Notes: generated by a model not told the origin, from the sequence alone. Shown: positions 38,550-47,909, counted from the first letter of the stretch. The stretch is DNA of 64,000 nt from Pseudomonas sp. MWU15-20650 (GCF_023242475.1 NZ_JALJFG010000003.1:1-64000); one strand, 5' to 3'. Numbers and translations: made by a program.

Positions 38550-40760
38550 ATGTTTTCAGTCCCCAGCGTACGCGCGCCCATCGCTCCGCCGTCATCTGCC
38601 GCACAAGAGAGCGCTAGTGCGCTGCACAGACAGTTGCACATCACGTCTGAGCCTCTGCGCCCCGGCATGCTTCCCCTGCAACGGGATGTGCGCAGTGTCG
38701 TCGACTACGTGCTGGAAAAGCTGGTAGCGCTTGCGGGCGACCCTCAGCGACAACGGAAGCTGGAAGCGCTTCACCACACACTGTCCAATAGCGAGCAAAG
38801 ACTGGAGGTATCGGCGCAAGAGTTGCCGCTGCTTTACGCATTTTTCAGGAAAGCCCAACACCAGCTGGAGCAAAATCTCGATCGCAAAAAACCGGACATC
38901 GAGACCGACTATATGCTGTGCCGCGTCCTGAAATGGCAGTTTCGCGCGGCCGTCAGCGAGGGCAAACACCTGCACCTGACGCGCAAACTGTTGGCCGCGC
39001 TTGCCTATGTTGTCGCCGGCGGCAAACGTATCAACCACCGCCACCTTGGTTACAACTTTGCGCTGGAGCAGACACGACAGCTCAGTGCAGGGCCGTACTT
39101 GGCCGCCGACTCGCTCTTGGAGATCAGTGCCGATCAGCGCGTCAAGAGCACACGGATCATTGCAGGGCAGGGTCGGGTGAAATCAACATTCTCGGAACTG
39201 GGGGCGTCCCAGTCTCAGAACCAAATCGGCCTTGGCTATGTATCGTCTCGCGAGTACGCGAGCCCGGAGCACTACGCCGACACCCGCAGCCACTCTGTGC
39301 GTACCGCCTTGAGCGAGAGTATCAGTCACACCGCCCTTAACCTGCCCAGTATCGTCAGTGTCCATCGTCACCTGTCCAAGCACCGTGATTACGCAGCGCG
39401 AAGCCAGCCGTATGCCAGGGAAGCATTGGCCAGCGTCGGCCTCGTCGACGTTGAATTACCCCGCTGTTCAAACCTGCGGGCAGCGCTCATCAGCGAAAGA
39501 GGCACCACACTGAATGTGCAGAACAAAGTGGCGCTCGACTTTTTCAACTTCCTGAACGTAAACACCACGATGGCGCTGACCCTGCATCGTGGCCAGCGCA
39601 AAAAAAAACTGGACATTCTCGGCTTGCACCACGCCGCGCCGAACATCGCCCAGCAACAACTGGCCCTGCTCGAACACTACGCTGGCGACCCTGTAACGCT
39701 GTTGAATGATATGAAAAACCACGTGGCGTCCAGCAGCCGGCAATTCGTCCAACGGATCAGTACATCGGTGCTGAGCGATTCCCGCCACGTGAGCGCCCTA
39801 AAAGCCCGCGCATTGCTGGAGCGCTATGTACTGCTCAAGACACAATCGTCCATGGATCCCGAGCTGGATAACCAGATACGCGCACTGATTGATCAGCACC
39901 CTGCGCACCTTCGGCCCGAAGCCTTGAAGATCTACAAGTTGACAACCCCGGTCCAAACGCTGGGCGGATCGGCTGGCGTCATGGCCTCGTCGCTGGCCAG
40001 GACCAGCGCTGGGATCACGATTGAGTTCAGCCACCGCAAGCTCGATGACCCGCACCTGAGCGGTGACTACCTGACGATCGACATCGCCCCGTTCAAGTCC
40101 CCGGACGTAGTGAAAGAAGCCCTGCGCCGGCTACTCTCGAGCATTGGCGAGCAGACGTTCGACTGGGAAGACCTGATCCACTCGATCAGCCAGTCACTGC
40201 TGGATCCCGTCACACCCACATCCACCCAGATACAGGCCAAAATAAAGCACGGCCAACCGGTGGTATTGCTGACCCGTCATACCGTCAACAAGGACCGCAA
40301 CCTGGCGCTTCCGGACCGGGTTGAACAGTACAGCGGGGTTAATGCGCAGTCGCTGCGCACCCGACAAACCTTACACGAGGAACAATTGGGCAGCGAGTCA
40401 CTGGATCACCTATTGCCCATTGCCCGCCGTTACCTGCATACCCCCGAAGAGCAGCAGGGTTGGGATAAGCAGGGTTGGGATAGTTACGTGGAGCAACATG
40501 CCGAAGACCTTCAGGCATTGCTCGATACACTCGGCCGGCAAACGCACGGCACGGTCCTGAGCGCCGAGCTCGATGCGCTCAAGTGTCTCAGTCCGGCACT
40601 GACCCTGGCGGGTGAAACCCTGGCACAACAGGCGCGCATCGCTCTTGAAGCCCCTACCCGTGAAAACCGCGCCACCGCACAGGAGGCATTGAATCACCTG
40701 TTTCGGGAATACCTGCCGCACTATGAGGCGAAAATCAGCGAAGCCTGGACCTTGTCCTGA
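38550..40760 (+). CDS. Large uncharacterised orphan protein
   Basis: The 736-residue protein has no signal peptide and no evident membrane helix. The N-terminus is Ser/Ala/Pro-rich (MFSVPSVRAPIAPPSSAAQE), reminiscent of type III substrates, followed by long helical segments and histidine-rich patches. I recognise no domain. The ATG has AGGAG seven bases upstream; an in-frame ATG at 38454 lacks one. I found no hrp box in the preceding 150 bases. It stands alone between the divergent efflux operon and a LysR gene. Confidence 0.7.
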   Translation: MFSVPSVRAPIAPPSSAAQESASALHRQLHITSEPLRPGMLPLQRDVRSVVDYVLEKLVALAGDPQRQRKLEALHHTLSNSEQRLEVSAQELPLLYAFFRKAQHQLEQNLDRKKPDIETDYMLCRVLKWQFRAAVSEGKHLHLTRKLLAALAYVVAGGKRINHRHLGYNFALEQTRQLSAGPYLAADSLLEISADQRVKSTRIIAGQGRVKSTFSELGASQSQNQIGLGYVSSREYASPEHYADTRSHSVRTALSESISHTALNLPSIVSVHRHLSKHRDYAARSQPYAREALASVGLVDVELPRCSNLRAALISERGTTLNVQNKVALDFFNFLNVNTTMALTLHRGQRKKKLDILGLHHAAPNIAQQQLALLEHYAGDPVTLLNDMKNHVASSSRQFVQRISTSVLSDSRHVSALKARALLERYVLLKTQSSMDPELDNQIRALIDQHPAHLRPEALKIYKLTTPVQTLGGSAGVMASSLARTSAGITIEFSHRKLDDPHLSGDYLTIDIAPFKSPDVVKEALRRLLSSIGEQTFDWEDLIHSISQSLLDPVTPTSTQIQAKIKHGQPVVLLTRHTVNKDRNLALPDRVEQYSGVNAQSLRTRQTLHEEQLGSESLDHLLPIARRYLHTPEEQQGWDKQGWDSYVEQHAEDLQALLDTLGRQTHGTVLSAELDALKCLSPALTLAGETLAQQARIALEAPTRENRATAQEALNHLFREYLPHYEAKISEAWTLS

Positions 40761-40857
40761 GCCTTCGTCGTCGGTATCAAAGGAGCACCGCGCCCAGCGG
40801 ATACACACCTGTGCGCAACTTCATGTCACAATTTGGCATCTCCCTTGAGAACACTCC

Positions 40858-41826
40858 ATGGACACTTTGCAAAACATGCGCGCTTTCAGTTGCGTGGCCG
40901 AAGCCGGCAGCTTCACTGCCGCCGCCGTGCAACTGGACACCACTACGGCCAACGTCTCGCGCGCGGTCTCCAACCTTGAGGCCCACCTGCAAACCCGCTT
41001 GCTCAACCGCACCACCCGACGCATTGCGCTCACTGAAGCCGGTAAACGCTACCTGCTGCGCTGTGAGCAGATCCTCGCTTACGTCGAGGAAGCCGAGGCT
41101 GAAGCCAGCGACGCCCATGCGCGCCCCGCCGGGCAGTTGAAAGTGCACACCATGACCGGCATCGGCCAGCATTTCGTCATTGATGCGATTGCCCGCTACC
41201 GCCGTACCCACCCCGACGTGACCTTCGACCTGACCCTGGCCAACCGCGTGCCGGACCTGCTCGACGAGGGTTACGACGTGTCCATCGTGCTGGCCAGCGA
41301 ACTGCCGGATTCGGGGTTCGTGTCCCAACGCCTGGGCATCACCTACAGCATCGCCTGTGCCTCGCCGGATTACGTCAAGGCCAAAGGCTGCGCACAACGC
41401 CCCCAGGACTTGCTCAACCATGCTTGCCTGCGCCTGGTCAGCCCAGTGATCCAACTGGACAAATGGACCTTCAACGGCCCCGAAGGCCAGGAGAGCGTGG
41501 CGATCAACACCTCGCCGTTCCTGGTCAACTCAGCCGATGCGATGAAAACCGCGATCACCAGCGGCATGGGCGTCGGCTTGCTGCCGGTGTACGCCGCCAT
41601 TGAGGGCCTGCGTAACGGCACACTGGTACGGGTGATGCCAACGTACCGTTCCCAGGAGCTGAACCTGTACGCCATCTACCCATCGCGCCAATACCTGGAT
41701 GCGAAGATCAAGACCTGGGTGGAATACCTGCGCGGTTCGTTGCCGGAGATTCTGGCGGCGCACCAGGCGGAGTTGGTGGCGTATGAGTTGAGCGGTGGCT
41801 TGGGTGGTGCTCGCTTGAGTAATTGA
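40858..41826 (+). CDS. LysR-family transcriptional regulator
   Basis: The 322-residue protein has the winged-helix start MDTLQNMRAFSCVAEAGSFT and RLLNRTTRRIALTEAGKRYL, the pattern of the large CrgA/AaeR-type subgroup. The effector domain follows from about residue 90. No divergent target adjoins it, so its regulon cannot be read here; the AaeR-like character allows a link to the nearby FUSC operon. Confidence 0.88.
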   Translation: MDTLQNMRAFSCVAEAGSFTAAAVQLDTTTANVSRAVSNLEAHLQTRLLNRTTRRIALTEAGKRYLLRCEQILAYVEEAEAEASDAHARPAGQLKVHTMTGIGQHFVIDAIARYRRTHPDVTFDLTLANRVPDLLDEGYDVSIVLASELPDSGFVSQRLGITYSIACASPDYVKAKGCAQRPQDLLNHACLRLVSPVIQLDKWTFNGPEGQESVAINTSPFLVNSADAMKTAITSGMGVGLLPVYAAIEGLRNGTLVRVMPTYRSQELNLYAIYPSRQYLDAKIKTWVEYLRGSLPEILAAHQAELVAYELSGGLGGARLSN

Positions 41827-41835
41827 GCCGCGCAT

Positions 41836-41865
41836 GCGGTGACCTGTTTTTGAGCAGGTCACCGC
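41836..41865. terminator. Hairpin between convergent genes
   Basis: GCGGTGACCTG (41836-41846) pairs perfectly with CAGGTCACCGC (41855-41865) around an eight-base T-rich loop. No T run follows, but its place between two convergent genes suits a bidirectional terminator. Confidence 0.7.
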
Positions 41866-41883
41866 GCGCCTTGATAGAAGGCA

Positions 41884-42279
41884 TCACCGGACCGTAAAGG
41901 TCGTCCAGTTAGAGGTTTCTTTGTCGTCGATGAAATAAAGACAAAGCCCAAGCTCGTTTTTATGCAATTTTTCAATATTTTCCTTGGGAACCGTAACAAC
42001 ATAAGGTTTCACCTCGCTCACCGTAACGGTCTCGCTGCTATAGTCGCCATCCGAAGGCGTATTGCTGAACAGGTGCAAAACGAACTTCTGACCCACCTGC
42101 ATAGTGTCGTAATCCACCCCAACCTTCAGCCCGGTCTCAGGTACGTGGTCGACGTGCAACTCACCATTGACGATCAATTCAATCGTGGGTGCCTTCGGCA
42201 AAGCCTCGTCAGGCTCGCTGCGTGTTTTACCAGCGGCTACCAAATCCCTGATTCGCTTTATCTCATCGTCGATATTCAT
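41884..42279 (-). CDS. Uncharacterised small protein
   Basis: The 131-residue protein has a charged helical N-terminus (MNIDDEIKRIRDLVAAGKT) followed by a beta-rich domain (IELIVNGELHVDHVP; VGQKFVLHLFSNTPSDGDYS) that resembles an Ig-like sandwich. No family is recognised. The ATG is preceded by GGAGATCGCTCTT. It stands alone, convergent to the LysR gene. Confidence 0.6.
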   Translation of the reverse strand: MNIDDEIKRIRDLVAAGKTRSEPDEALPKAPTIELIVNGELHVDHVPETGLKVGVDYDTMQVGQKFVLHLFSNTPSDGDYSSETVTVSEVKPYVVTVPKENIEKLHKNELGLCLYFIDDKETSNWTTFTVR

Positions 42280-42489
42280 AAGAGCGATCTCCTATCTAAG
42301 AAGGCATTAACACCGGCCTTGAAAAACAAGAATAGGCGCTCACGCATTGACCGAACAGCCCGTACTTTTCACAGTTGACAGGTATTCAAACCAATGAAAC
42401 AACAGTGCGTGCGATTAAAACCCTGCAAAACTTTTATCGGGAATGTTAGCGTGCTCAGCATTCTTCAGTAGTCGATGAGCCCGCCTGCA

Positions 42490-43464
42490 ATGAAAAAGAC
42501 TGTCTTGGCCTTCAGCCGTATCACCCCGCCCATGATCGAACGCCTGCAACAGGATTTCGAGGTGATCGCGCCCAACCCCAAGCTAGGTGACATCAATGCT
42601 CAGTTCAATGAAGCCCTGCCCCATGCCCATGGCTTGATCGGCGTGGGCCGCAAGCTGGGCCGCGAGCAGCTTGAAAGCGCGAGCAAGCTGGAGGTGGTGT
42701 CCAGCGTGTCGGTGGGTTACGACAACTACGACGTGCCGTACTTCAACGAGCGCGGGATCCTGCTCACCAACACCCCTGATGTACTCACCGAAAGCACCGC
42801 CGACCTGGCTTTCGCCCTGCTGATGAGCAGCGCGCGGCGCGTGGCCGAGCTGGATGCCTGGACCAAGGCCGGGCAGTGGAAAGCCAGCGTGGGCGCGCCA
42901 TTGTTTGGCTGCGATGTGCACGGCAAGACCCTGGGCATCGTCGGCATGGGCAATATCGGCGCGGCCGTGGCCCGGCGTGGGCGCCTGGGCTTCAATATGC
43001 CGATCCTTTACAGCGGCAATAACCGCAAGACCGCGCTGGAGCAGGAACTGGGCGCGCAGTTTCGCAGCCTGGAGCAGTTGCTGGCCGAGGCGGATTTCGT
43101 CTGCCTGGTGGTGCCGTTGAGCGACAAGACCCGTCACCTGATCAGCACCCGGGAGCTGGGGTTGATGAAGTCCAGCGCGATCCTGATCAATATCTCCCGA
43201 GGGCCAGTGGTGGATGAGCCGGCGCTGGTCGAAGCCCTGCAAACCCAGCGCATTCGTGGTGCCGGGCTGGATGTGTATGAAAAGGAACCGCTGGCTGAAT
43301 CGCCGTTGTTCCAGCTGAGCAATGCGGTGACCCTGCCGCATATTGGTTCGGCCACCGGTGAAACCCGAGAAGCCATGGCCAACCGCGCCGTGGACAACCT
43401 GCGCAGCGCCCTGTTGGGCCAACGCCCGCAGGATCTGGTGAACCCACAGGCCTGGAAGGGCTGA
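42490..43464 (+). CDS. D-2-hydroxyacid dehydrogenase (GhrB/TkrA-like)
   Basis: The 324-residue enzyme probably reduces glyoxylate, hydroxypyruvate or 2-ketogluconate with NAD(P)H. The cofactor motif is GIVGMGNIGAAVARR (about residues 147-161). The catalytic Arg lies in ININISRGPVVDE-like LINISRGPVVDEPALV, the Glu in YEKEPL, and the His in LPHIGSAT. ATG 42490 fits the family start (MKKTVLAF); ATG 42475 is possible, and neither has a clear ribosome site. Confidence 0.88.
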   Translation: MKKTVLAFSRITPPMIERLQQDFEVIAPNPKLGDINAQFNEALPHAHGLIGVGRKLGREQLESASKLEVVSSVSVGYDNYDVPYFNERGILLTNTPDVLTESTADLAFALLMSSARRVAELDAWTKAGQWKASVGAPLFGCDVHGKTLGIVGMGNIGAAVARRGRLGFNMPILYSGNNRKTALEQELGAQFRSLEQLLAEADFVCLVVPLSDKTRHLISTRELGLMKSSAILINISRGPVVDEPALVEALQTQRIRGAGLDVYEKEPLAESPLFQLSNAVTLPHIGSATGETREAMANRAVDNLRSALLGQRPQDLVNPQAWKG

Positions 43465-43477
43465 TACTGGACTTAAT

Positions 43478-44097
43478 GTGGGAGCTGGCTTGCCTGCGAT
43501 AGCCATAGGTATCTACACAACTTTTTAGTTGTAGCCGTCAACGGTAACCATGATGCGAAGCGAGTCGCTCTTGATCTTGCTCTGCTTTTGATCTCAGGCG
43601 CCCCGTTAAACCACGCTGGCCGGAATTCGACAGTGATTTGGGGGGTAAACCGGCAGGGATGCCGGTTTAGCCGCCCCGCGCCATGGATGGCGCGTGGCGG
43701 CGGCCCCCCAAATCACTGGCGGATTACGGGCACACCGAGCCTAGGCGAGGTGCCGAGTGGTGGGGCAAGAGCGTTTTGCTTACTTTGCCGCTTTTGCAAA
43801 GTGAGCCGCCGTCAGGGCGGAACCCTAAGTGGCCGTTACCGCAGGAATGGATATGTACTCGGTATAACAGTGTCGGCTGTCATGCCGCCTTCGCGAGCAA
43901 GCCCGCTCCCACAGTGGGATCGTGGGGTGTCAGGTAGAGATGCGTCGGCTGTCAGGCCGTCACGGGAGCAAGCTCCCTCGCCACAGGTCCAGCGTCGCCC
44001 CAAAGTTGTGTAGATACCTATGCTGCGATAGCGGTACATCTGTCACTCAATAGCTGACTGACAGATTGCTATCGCAGGCAAGCCAGCTCCCACATAA
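43478..44097. repeat. REPIN split by an inserted element
   Basis: The left REP arm TGTGGGAGCTGGCTTGCCTG (43478 onward) and the right arm CAGGCAAGCCAGCTCCCACA (ending about 44096) are perfect inverse copies. The spacer of this REPIN is broken by the 519-base element at 43504-44022. The gap from 43465 to 44188 holds no gene that I can support. Confidence 0.85.
43504..44022. mobile_element. 519-bp non-autonomous element with 21-bp terminal inverted repeats
   Basis: The ends are perfect inverted repeats of 21 bases (CATAGGTATCTACACAAC.. at 43504-43524 and its inverse at 44002-44022). The 10-mer CTGCGATAGC stands directly outside both ends (43494-43503 and 44023-44032), a target duplication. The interior holds hairpins (GGTAAACCGGCAGGGATGCC..GGTTTAGCC), a stretch AGCCTAGGCGAGGTGCCGAG familiar from intergenic repeats of P. 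fluorescens, and two REP units at about 43889 and 43961. There is no transposase; small open frames inside are not convincing genes. Confidence 0.8.
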
Positions 44098-44188
44098 ACA
44101 GTGCCCGACACAAAATCCGGTTAAAGCCCAGCCCTGCCAAGTCGATAACTCTCTATAGACCGTCATCCCTGATCCACAGAAGGTTTTT

Positions 44189-45091
44189 ATGTCCACCACC
44201 AAAGCCCGCGCAGATTCACTCTCGCTTCTGCTCTTTACCTTGCGCAGCGGCAAGCTGATGGCGATCAACCTGCTGAAAGTCAGTGAAATCATCCCCTGCC
44301 CGCCGTTGACCCGTTTGCCGGAGTCCCACCCTCACGTCAAAGGCATCGCCACCTTGCGCGGCGCTTCGCTGTCGGTGATCGACCTGAGCCGCGCCCTGGG
44401 GGAAATGCCATTGCAAGACCCGGACGGCGGCTGCCTGATCGTCACCGATGTCAGCCGCTCCAAGCAGGGCCTGCATGTGCAGGCGGTGAGCAAGATCGTG
44501 CATTGCCTGACCACCGATATCCGCCCGCCGCCCTACGGCTCCGGCGGCAACCGCGCGTTTATCACCGGAGTCACCCAGGTGGAAGGTGGCCTGGTGCAGG
44601 TGTTGGATATCGAGAAAGTCATCCACGGTATCGCTCCGGCACCGATTGAAGCGGCACCGACCGACTTGACCATGGAAGAAGCCGAAGTGCTGGGCAATGC
44701 ACGCATTCTGGTGGTGGATGACAGCCAGGTGGCGTTGCAACAGTCGGTGCACACGCTGCGCAACCTCGGCCTGACCTGCCACACCGCCCGCAGCGCCAAG
44801 GAAGCCATCGACGTGTTGCTGGAGCTGCAAGGCACCGCCGAACAGATCAACGTGGTGGTGTCGGACATTGAGATGTCCGAAATGGACGGCTACGCCCTCA
44901 CCCGGACCCTGCGCGAAACGCCGGACTTCCAGGACCTGTACGTGCTGCTGCATACCTCCCTGGACAGCGCGATGAACAGCGAAAAAGCGCGCCTGGCCGG
45001 AGCCGATGCGGTACTGACCAAATTTTCTTCGCCCGAACTGACCAAATGCCTGGTGGTCGCCGCTCAAACCGTGGCGCAAAAAGGCATATAA
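44189..45091 (+). CDS. cheV: Chemotaxis protein CheV (CheW-receiver)
   Basis: The 300-residue cytoplasmic coupling protein has an N-terminal CheW-like domain (about residues 10-155; LPESHPHVKGIATLRGASLS) and a C-terminal receiver (about 170-300) with ILVVDDSQ, phosphoacceptor Asp in VVSDIEMSEMDG and Lys in LTKFSS. It couples chemoreceptors to CheA and is tuned by phosphorylation. The next gene begins three bases after its stop. Confidence 0.9.
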   Translation: MSTTKARADSLSLLLFTLRSGKLMAINLLKVSEIIPCPPLTRLPESHPHVKGIATLRGASLSVIDLSRALGEMPLQDPDGGCLIVTDVSRSKQGLHVQAVSKIVHCLTTDIRPPPYGSGGNRAFITGVTQVEGGLVQVLDIEKVIHGIAPAPIEAAPTDLTMEEAEVLGNARILVVDDSQVALQQSVHTLRNLGLTCHTARSAKEAIDVLLELQGTAEQINVVVSDIEMSEMDGYALTRTLRETPDFQDLYVLLHTSLDSAMNSEKARLAGADAVLTKFSSPELTKCLVVAAQTVAQKGI

Positions 45092-45094
45092 ACA

Positions 45095-45577
45095 GTGGCC
45101 GAGTATTTCCAGCTGCTGCGGCGCGACCTCACGGGCAGCCTGCCCGCCCCGCAGTGGCCGGACGATATGCGGCTGAATCACTACCGTGATGAACTCGCTC
45201 CGGCGATTCATGCAGTGTTGCGCATGACCCAGGATCAAGGCGCAGGCAGCGTCGCCAGCCTGGAGGCATGGCGCCGGCAGTTCGTGACCGATGCCGAGTT
45301 CGACCCCACGTTGTGCCTGGTGGCCAGTAACGGCGAAGGCATTCTCGGCGTGTCCCAATGCTGGACCAGCGCCTTTATCAAGCACCTCTGTGTCCATCCC
45401 TGCGCTCAGGGCCAGGGGTTGGGCCGTGCCTTGTTGCTGCAAACGTTCCAGATGTTCAAGCAGCGCGGCGAACCCTATGTGGACCTCAAGGTGCTGGAGA
45501 GCAACCTGCGCGCCCGGCAACTTTACGAGAGTGCCGGCATGGTGTTTGTGCTGCGCGATGTAGTCAGCGACGACTGA
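45095..45577 (+). CDS. GNAT-family N-acetyltransferase
   Basis: The 160-residue protein has the acetyl-CoA-binding stretch KHLCVHPCAQGQGLGRALL (Q/RxxGxG/A) and the C-terminal LESNLRARQLYESAGMVFV of GNAT enzymes. It begins at a GTG just after cheV with AAGG upstream. The acceptor substrate is unknown. Confidence 0.85.
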   Translation: MAEYFQLLRRDLTGSLPAPQWPDDMRLNHYRDELAPAIHAVLRMTQDQGAGSVASLEAWRRQFVTDAEFDPTLCLVASNGEGILGVSQCWTSAFIKHLCVHPCAQGQGLGRALLLQTFQMFKQRGEPYVDLKVLESNLRARQLYESAGMVFVLRDVVSDD

Positions 45578-45684
45578 CAGGCGCTGGCGCATAACTTGCT
45601 TCCAGAGAGCCTGAACGGCGGATAGAGGTCAAAACCCGCCGCCGTCCAGAGAGCCCTCTGACCTTGCCTGGTGACAGATCCTCC

Positions 45685-46428
45685 ATGAACACACATTTTT
45701 CCTGTGTCGGTTGCGGCAAATGCTGCTCCGACCATCACGTACCCCTGACCCTCGACGAAGCCCGACAATGGGCGATGGACGGCGGCAATGTCATCATTCT
45801 CGTCGAAGGTTTCCTGGCCAACGGCCTGGGTTTACCCCTGCAACAGCGCGAACATGCCGAGCGCCGTTCGGTGGTGGTGCCCAGCGGCAATACCCAGGCG
45901 TTTGTGGCAATCACCTTTGCCGCCTACAACGCCGGGCGCTGCCGGAATCTTGACGAAGACAACCGCTGCCGCATCTACGAGCGGCGGCCGCTGGTGTGTC
46001 GGATCTACCCGATGGAGATCAACCCGCATATTCCGTTGAACCCGAGTGCCAAGGATTGCCCGCCGCAATCGTGGGAACAAGGGCCGGCGCTGATCGTCGG
46101 AGGTGAGTTGATGGACCGGGAACTGGCGGAACTGATTCGCCGCTCACGCCAGGCCGACCGCGACGATGTGCAAACCAAGGAAGCCGTGTGCGCCTTGCTC
46201 GGTATCCGTACGGCAGCGCTCAAGGGGGACGGGTTTACCGCGTACCTCCCGGAGATGACGACCTTTGCCCAAGCCATTGAGCAAGCCATTGGTCAGCCGT
46301 CCGAGGCCAATGAATGGGTGTTTCATGTGTCCGGGATGGACATCGCCGAGCAGGTGCTGGACGCCGGGGCGCAGATTGCCACCGAAGTGCCGGCCAACTA
46401 TGCGTTTATCTCGTTGCGCGCCGCCTGA
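45685..46428 (+). CDS. YkgJ-family cysteine-cluster protein
   Basis: The 247-residue protein has an N-terminal Cys cluster CVGCGKCC and later CRNLDEDNRCRIYERRPLVCRIYP, the zinc/iron-chelating YkgJ pattern. The function of the family is poorly known. ATG 45685 places the cluster at residue 7, as usual; an in-frame ATG at 45664 is less likely. Confidence 0.83.
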   Translation: MNTHFSCVGCGKCCSDHHVPLTLDEARQWAMDGGNVIILVEGFLANGLGLPLQQREHAERRSVVVPSGNTQAFVAITFAAYNAGRCRNLDEDNRCRIYERRPLVCRIYPMEINPHIPLNPSAKDCPPQSWEQGPALIVGGELMDRELAELIRRSRQADRDDVQTKEAVCALLGIRTAALKGDGFTAYLPEMTTFAQAIEQAIGQPSEANEWVFHVSGMDIAEQVLDAGAQIATEVPANYAFISLRAA

Positions 46429-46513
46429 CTGCGGAGTCGGCAGGGCGTCGACTCCAAGCGCACTCATAGGGCAACGAGTGATCCAGCGCATGTTCCGCGC
46501 AACGCGTTAGCCC

Positions 46514-47296
46514 TCATGGATTGGAAGCCGGCACGTCGAGACGGTAAGGCTGGAGGATGCGCTGGTACTCGCCGTTTTGCTTGAGTTGTTCAAGTGCCTG
46601 GTTGAGCTCATTACGCAACGCTGTGTCGGGTTTGCGCACGGCAATCGCCACGCTGTCACCCAACAGATCGGACGACACGACCGGGCCGAGAAAATCGAAA
46701 TCCAGGCCCTCAGCCGTGTCGAGCAGTGCCTCACGGATTTCCATGGCACCTTGCAAGGTCGCATCGATCTCGCCCTCGACCAGGCTGCGAACCAGTTGGT
46801 CATTGAGCCAGAAACTCTTGATGACCACGCCCGCTGGCGCCCATCGCGCCAGGGCAAAGGCTTCACGATTACTACTCACCAGTACCCCCACACGCTTACG
46901 CTTGAGCGACCGCCGGTCCGGGGTCAGGCCCGACGCTTTACGGGCCACCAGGCGAGTTGTGATCGGGTAAAGGTCATCGGTGAAGTTCACCCGCTGACGC
47001 CGGCTCGAGGTCGGCGCCATCCCCATGATCGCGTCGAACCGCCTGGCTTCAAGGGCAGAGAAGTTTTCGACAACCACCTGATCGACCCACGTGCAGTGTG
47101 CGTTGAGTTGCTCGCACAGCGCGTTACCCAGCTCGATGTTCAGACCTACCAGTTGCCCTTGCGGGTTACGGCTTTGAAAAGGAGGGAAATGCGCGGCAAT
47201 GGCGAAGCGGATTTCGCGCCGCGGAGGATCGTCGGCGGCGGCAGCGTCCGCCGACAGCAACAGGGCAAGCGCTGCACAAATGTGTATCAGGGCCAC
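46514..47296 (-). CDS. Periplasmic solute-binding protein (family 3)
   Basis: The protein resembles amino-acid-binding components of ABC importers. A signal peptide (VALIHICAALALLLSADAAAA) is followed by IRFAIAAHFPPFQSRNPQGQ and GLNIELGNALCEQLNAHC, the usual opening, then FDAIMGMAPTSSRRQRVNFT. The GTG at 47296 has AAGGA eight bases upstream and gives about 260 residues; the longer frame adds a non-signal extension. No permease or ATPase adjoins it, so it may serve a distant transporter. Confidence 0.82.
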   Translation of the reverse strand: MALIHICAALALLLSADAAAADDPPRREIRFAIAAHFPPFQSRNPQGQLVGLNIELGNALCEQLNAHCTWVDQVVVENFSALEARRFDAIMGMAPTSSRRQRVNFTDDLYPITTRLVARKASGLTPDRRSLKRKRVGVLVSSNREAFALARWAPAGVVIKSFWLNDQLVRSLVEGEIDATLQGAMEIREALLDTAEGLDFDFLGPVVSSDLLGDSVAIAVRKPDTALRNELNQALEQLKQNGEYQRILQPYRLDVPASNP

Positions 47297-47461
47297 GGGA
47301 ATGTCCTTTTCCGGAAAGGGCTGCCTCACTGCACCCCGCTGAACATCCATTGGAGTGGCGCAAATGCTGTGCAAGCTTTCAAGAAACGGTCGCGGACCTA
47401 CAAGCAGAAATGTCTACGCGCGCCGTAGGCAATAGCCTATAAGGCGCACGAAGCTTTAGTC

Positions 47462-47695
47462 TCAGCGTTTACCCATCGACCGACGCGTGCCCGGTGGCGC
47501 CATGCCCGGCGTCTTGGTGTGGCCGTTCTTGGCGCCACCCTTATACCAAGGCTGGCTGGCATGCTTGGCCCCAGCCAGTTCACCCGGTTTGAAGGGGAAC
47601 TTGAACGCCGGAATCTCGGCTTTTTCAACGCCGTCGGCGTTGGCCGAATCGACGAGGTCGGCCGCTTCGACAGGGGGTTGGGTCGGGGAAGTCAT
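47462..47695 (-). CDS. Small basic conserved hypothetical protein
   Basis: This 77-residue protein has an acidic first third and a basic Gly/Lys/Pro-rich second half (KHASQPWYKGGAKNGHTKTP, ending RRSMGKR). I have the impression of similar small proteins in other pseudomonads, without function. GGAG stands before the ATG. Confidence 0.6.
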   Translation of the reverse strand: MTSPTQPPVEAADLVDSANADGVEKAEIPAFKFPFKPGELAGAKHASQPWYKGGAKNGHTKTPGMAPPGTRRSMGKR

Positions 47696-47813
47696 GGATG
47701 CTCCGGGGCGTGCAAAAAATGAGGCGGGGCCGGCTTGCGGGCCACACTGGCGCGCAGTATACCTGCGGCCCTCGGATCTTTAACTATTGTCGTACGAATG
47801 GTCTGAGCTTAAC

Positions 47814-47829
47814 TGACAGCGCTGTCAGA
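47814..47829. promoter_or_regulatory. Palindrome of the CusR-box type before the RND operon
   Basis: CTGACAGCGCTGTCAG is a perfect 16-base palindrome containing TGACA-N4-TGTCA, the core known for CusR/CopR-like response regulators. It lies about 80 bases before the adaptor gene, and the operon encodes an OmpR-type regulator, so it may be the autoregulatory site. Confidence 0.6.
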
Positions 47830-47909
47830 TAGCGGTCACTCTGCTGACCCGGTCGACGGGCTATAACGGTTCCATCACTCTTCCGATCCTTTGCCCTGGC
47901 GCCTCACCT

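Noticed and set aside
41231..41862. A regulatory link of the LysR gene at 40858 to the FUSC efflux operon
   Set aside because: The gene resembles AaeR-type regulators, but it is separated from the operon by the orphan gene and no shared site was seen; kept only as a possibility.
43588..44013. Open frames inside the 519-bp repeat, including one starting MDGAWRRPPKSLADYGHTEP
   Set aside because: The frames follow the hairpins of the repeat; such translations are familiar artefacts of this repeat type and have no proper start site.
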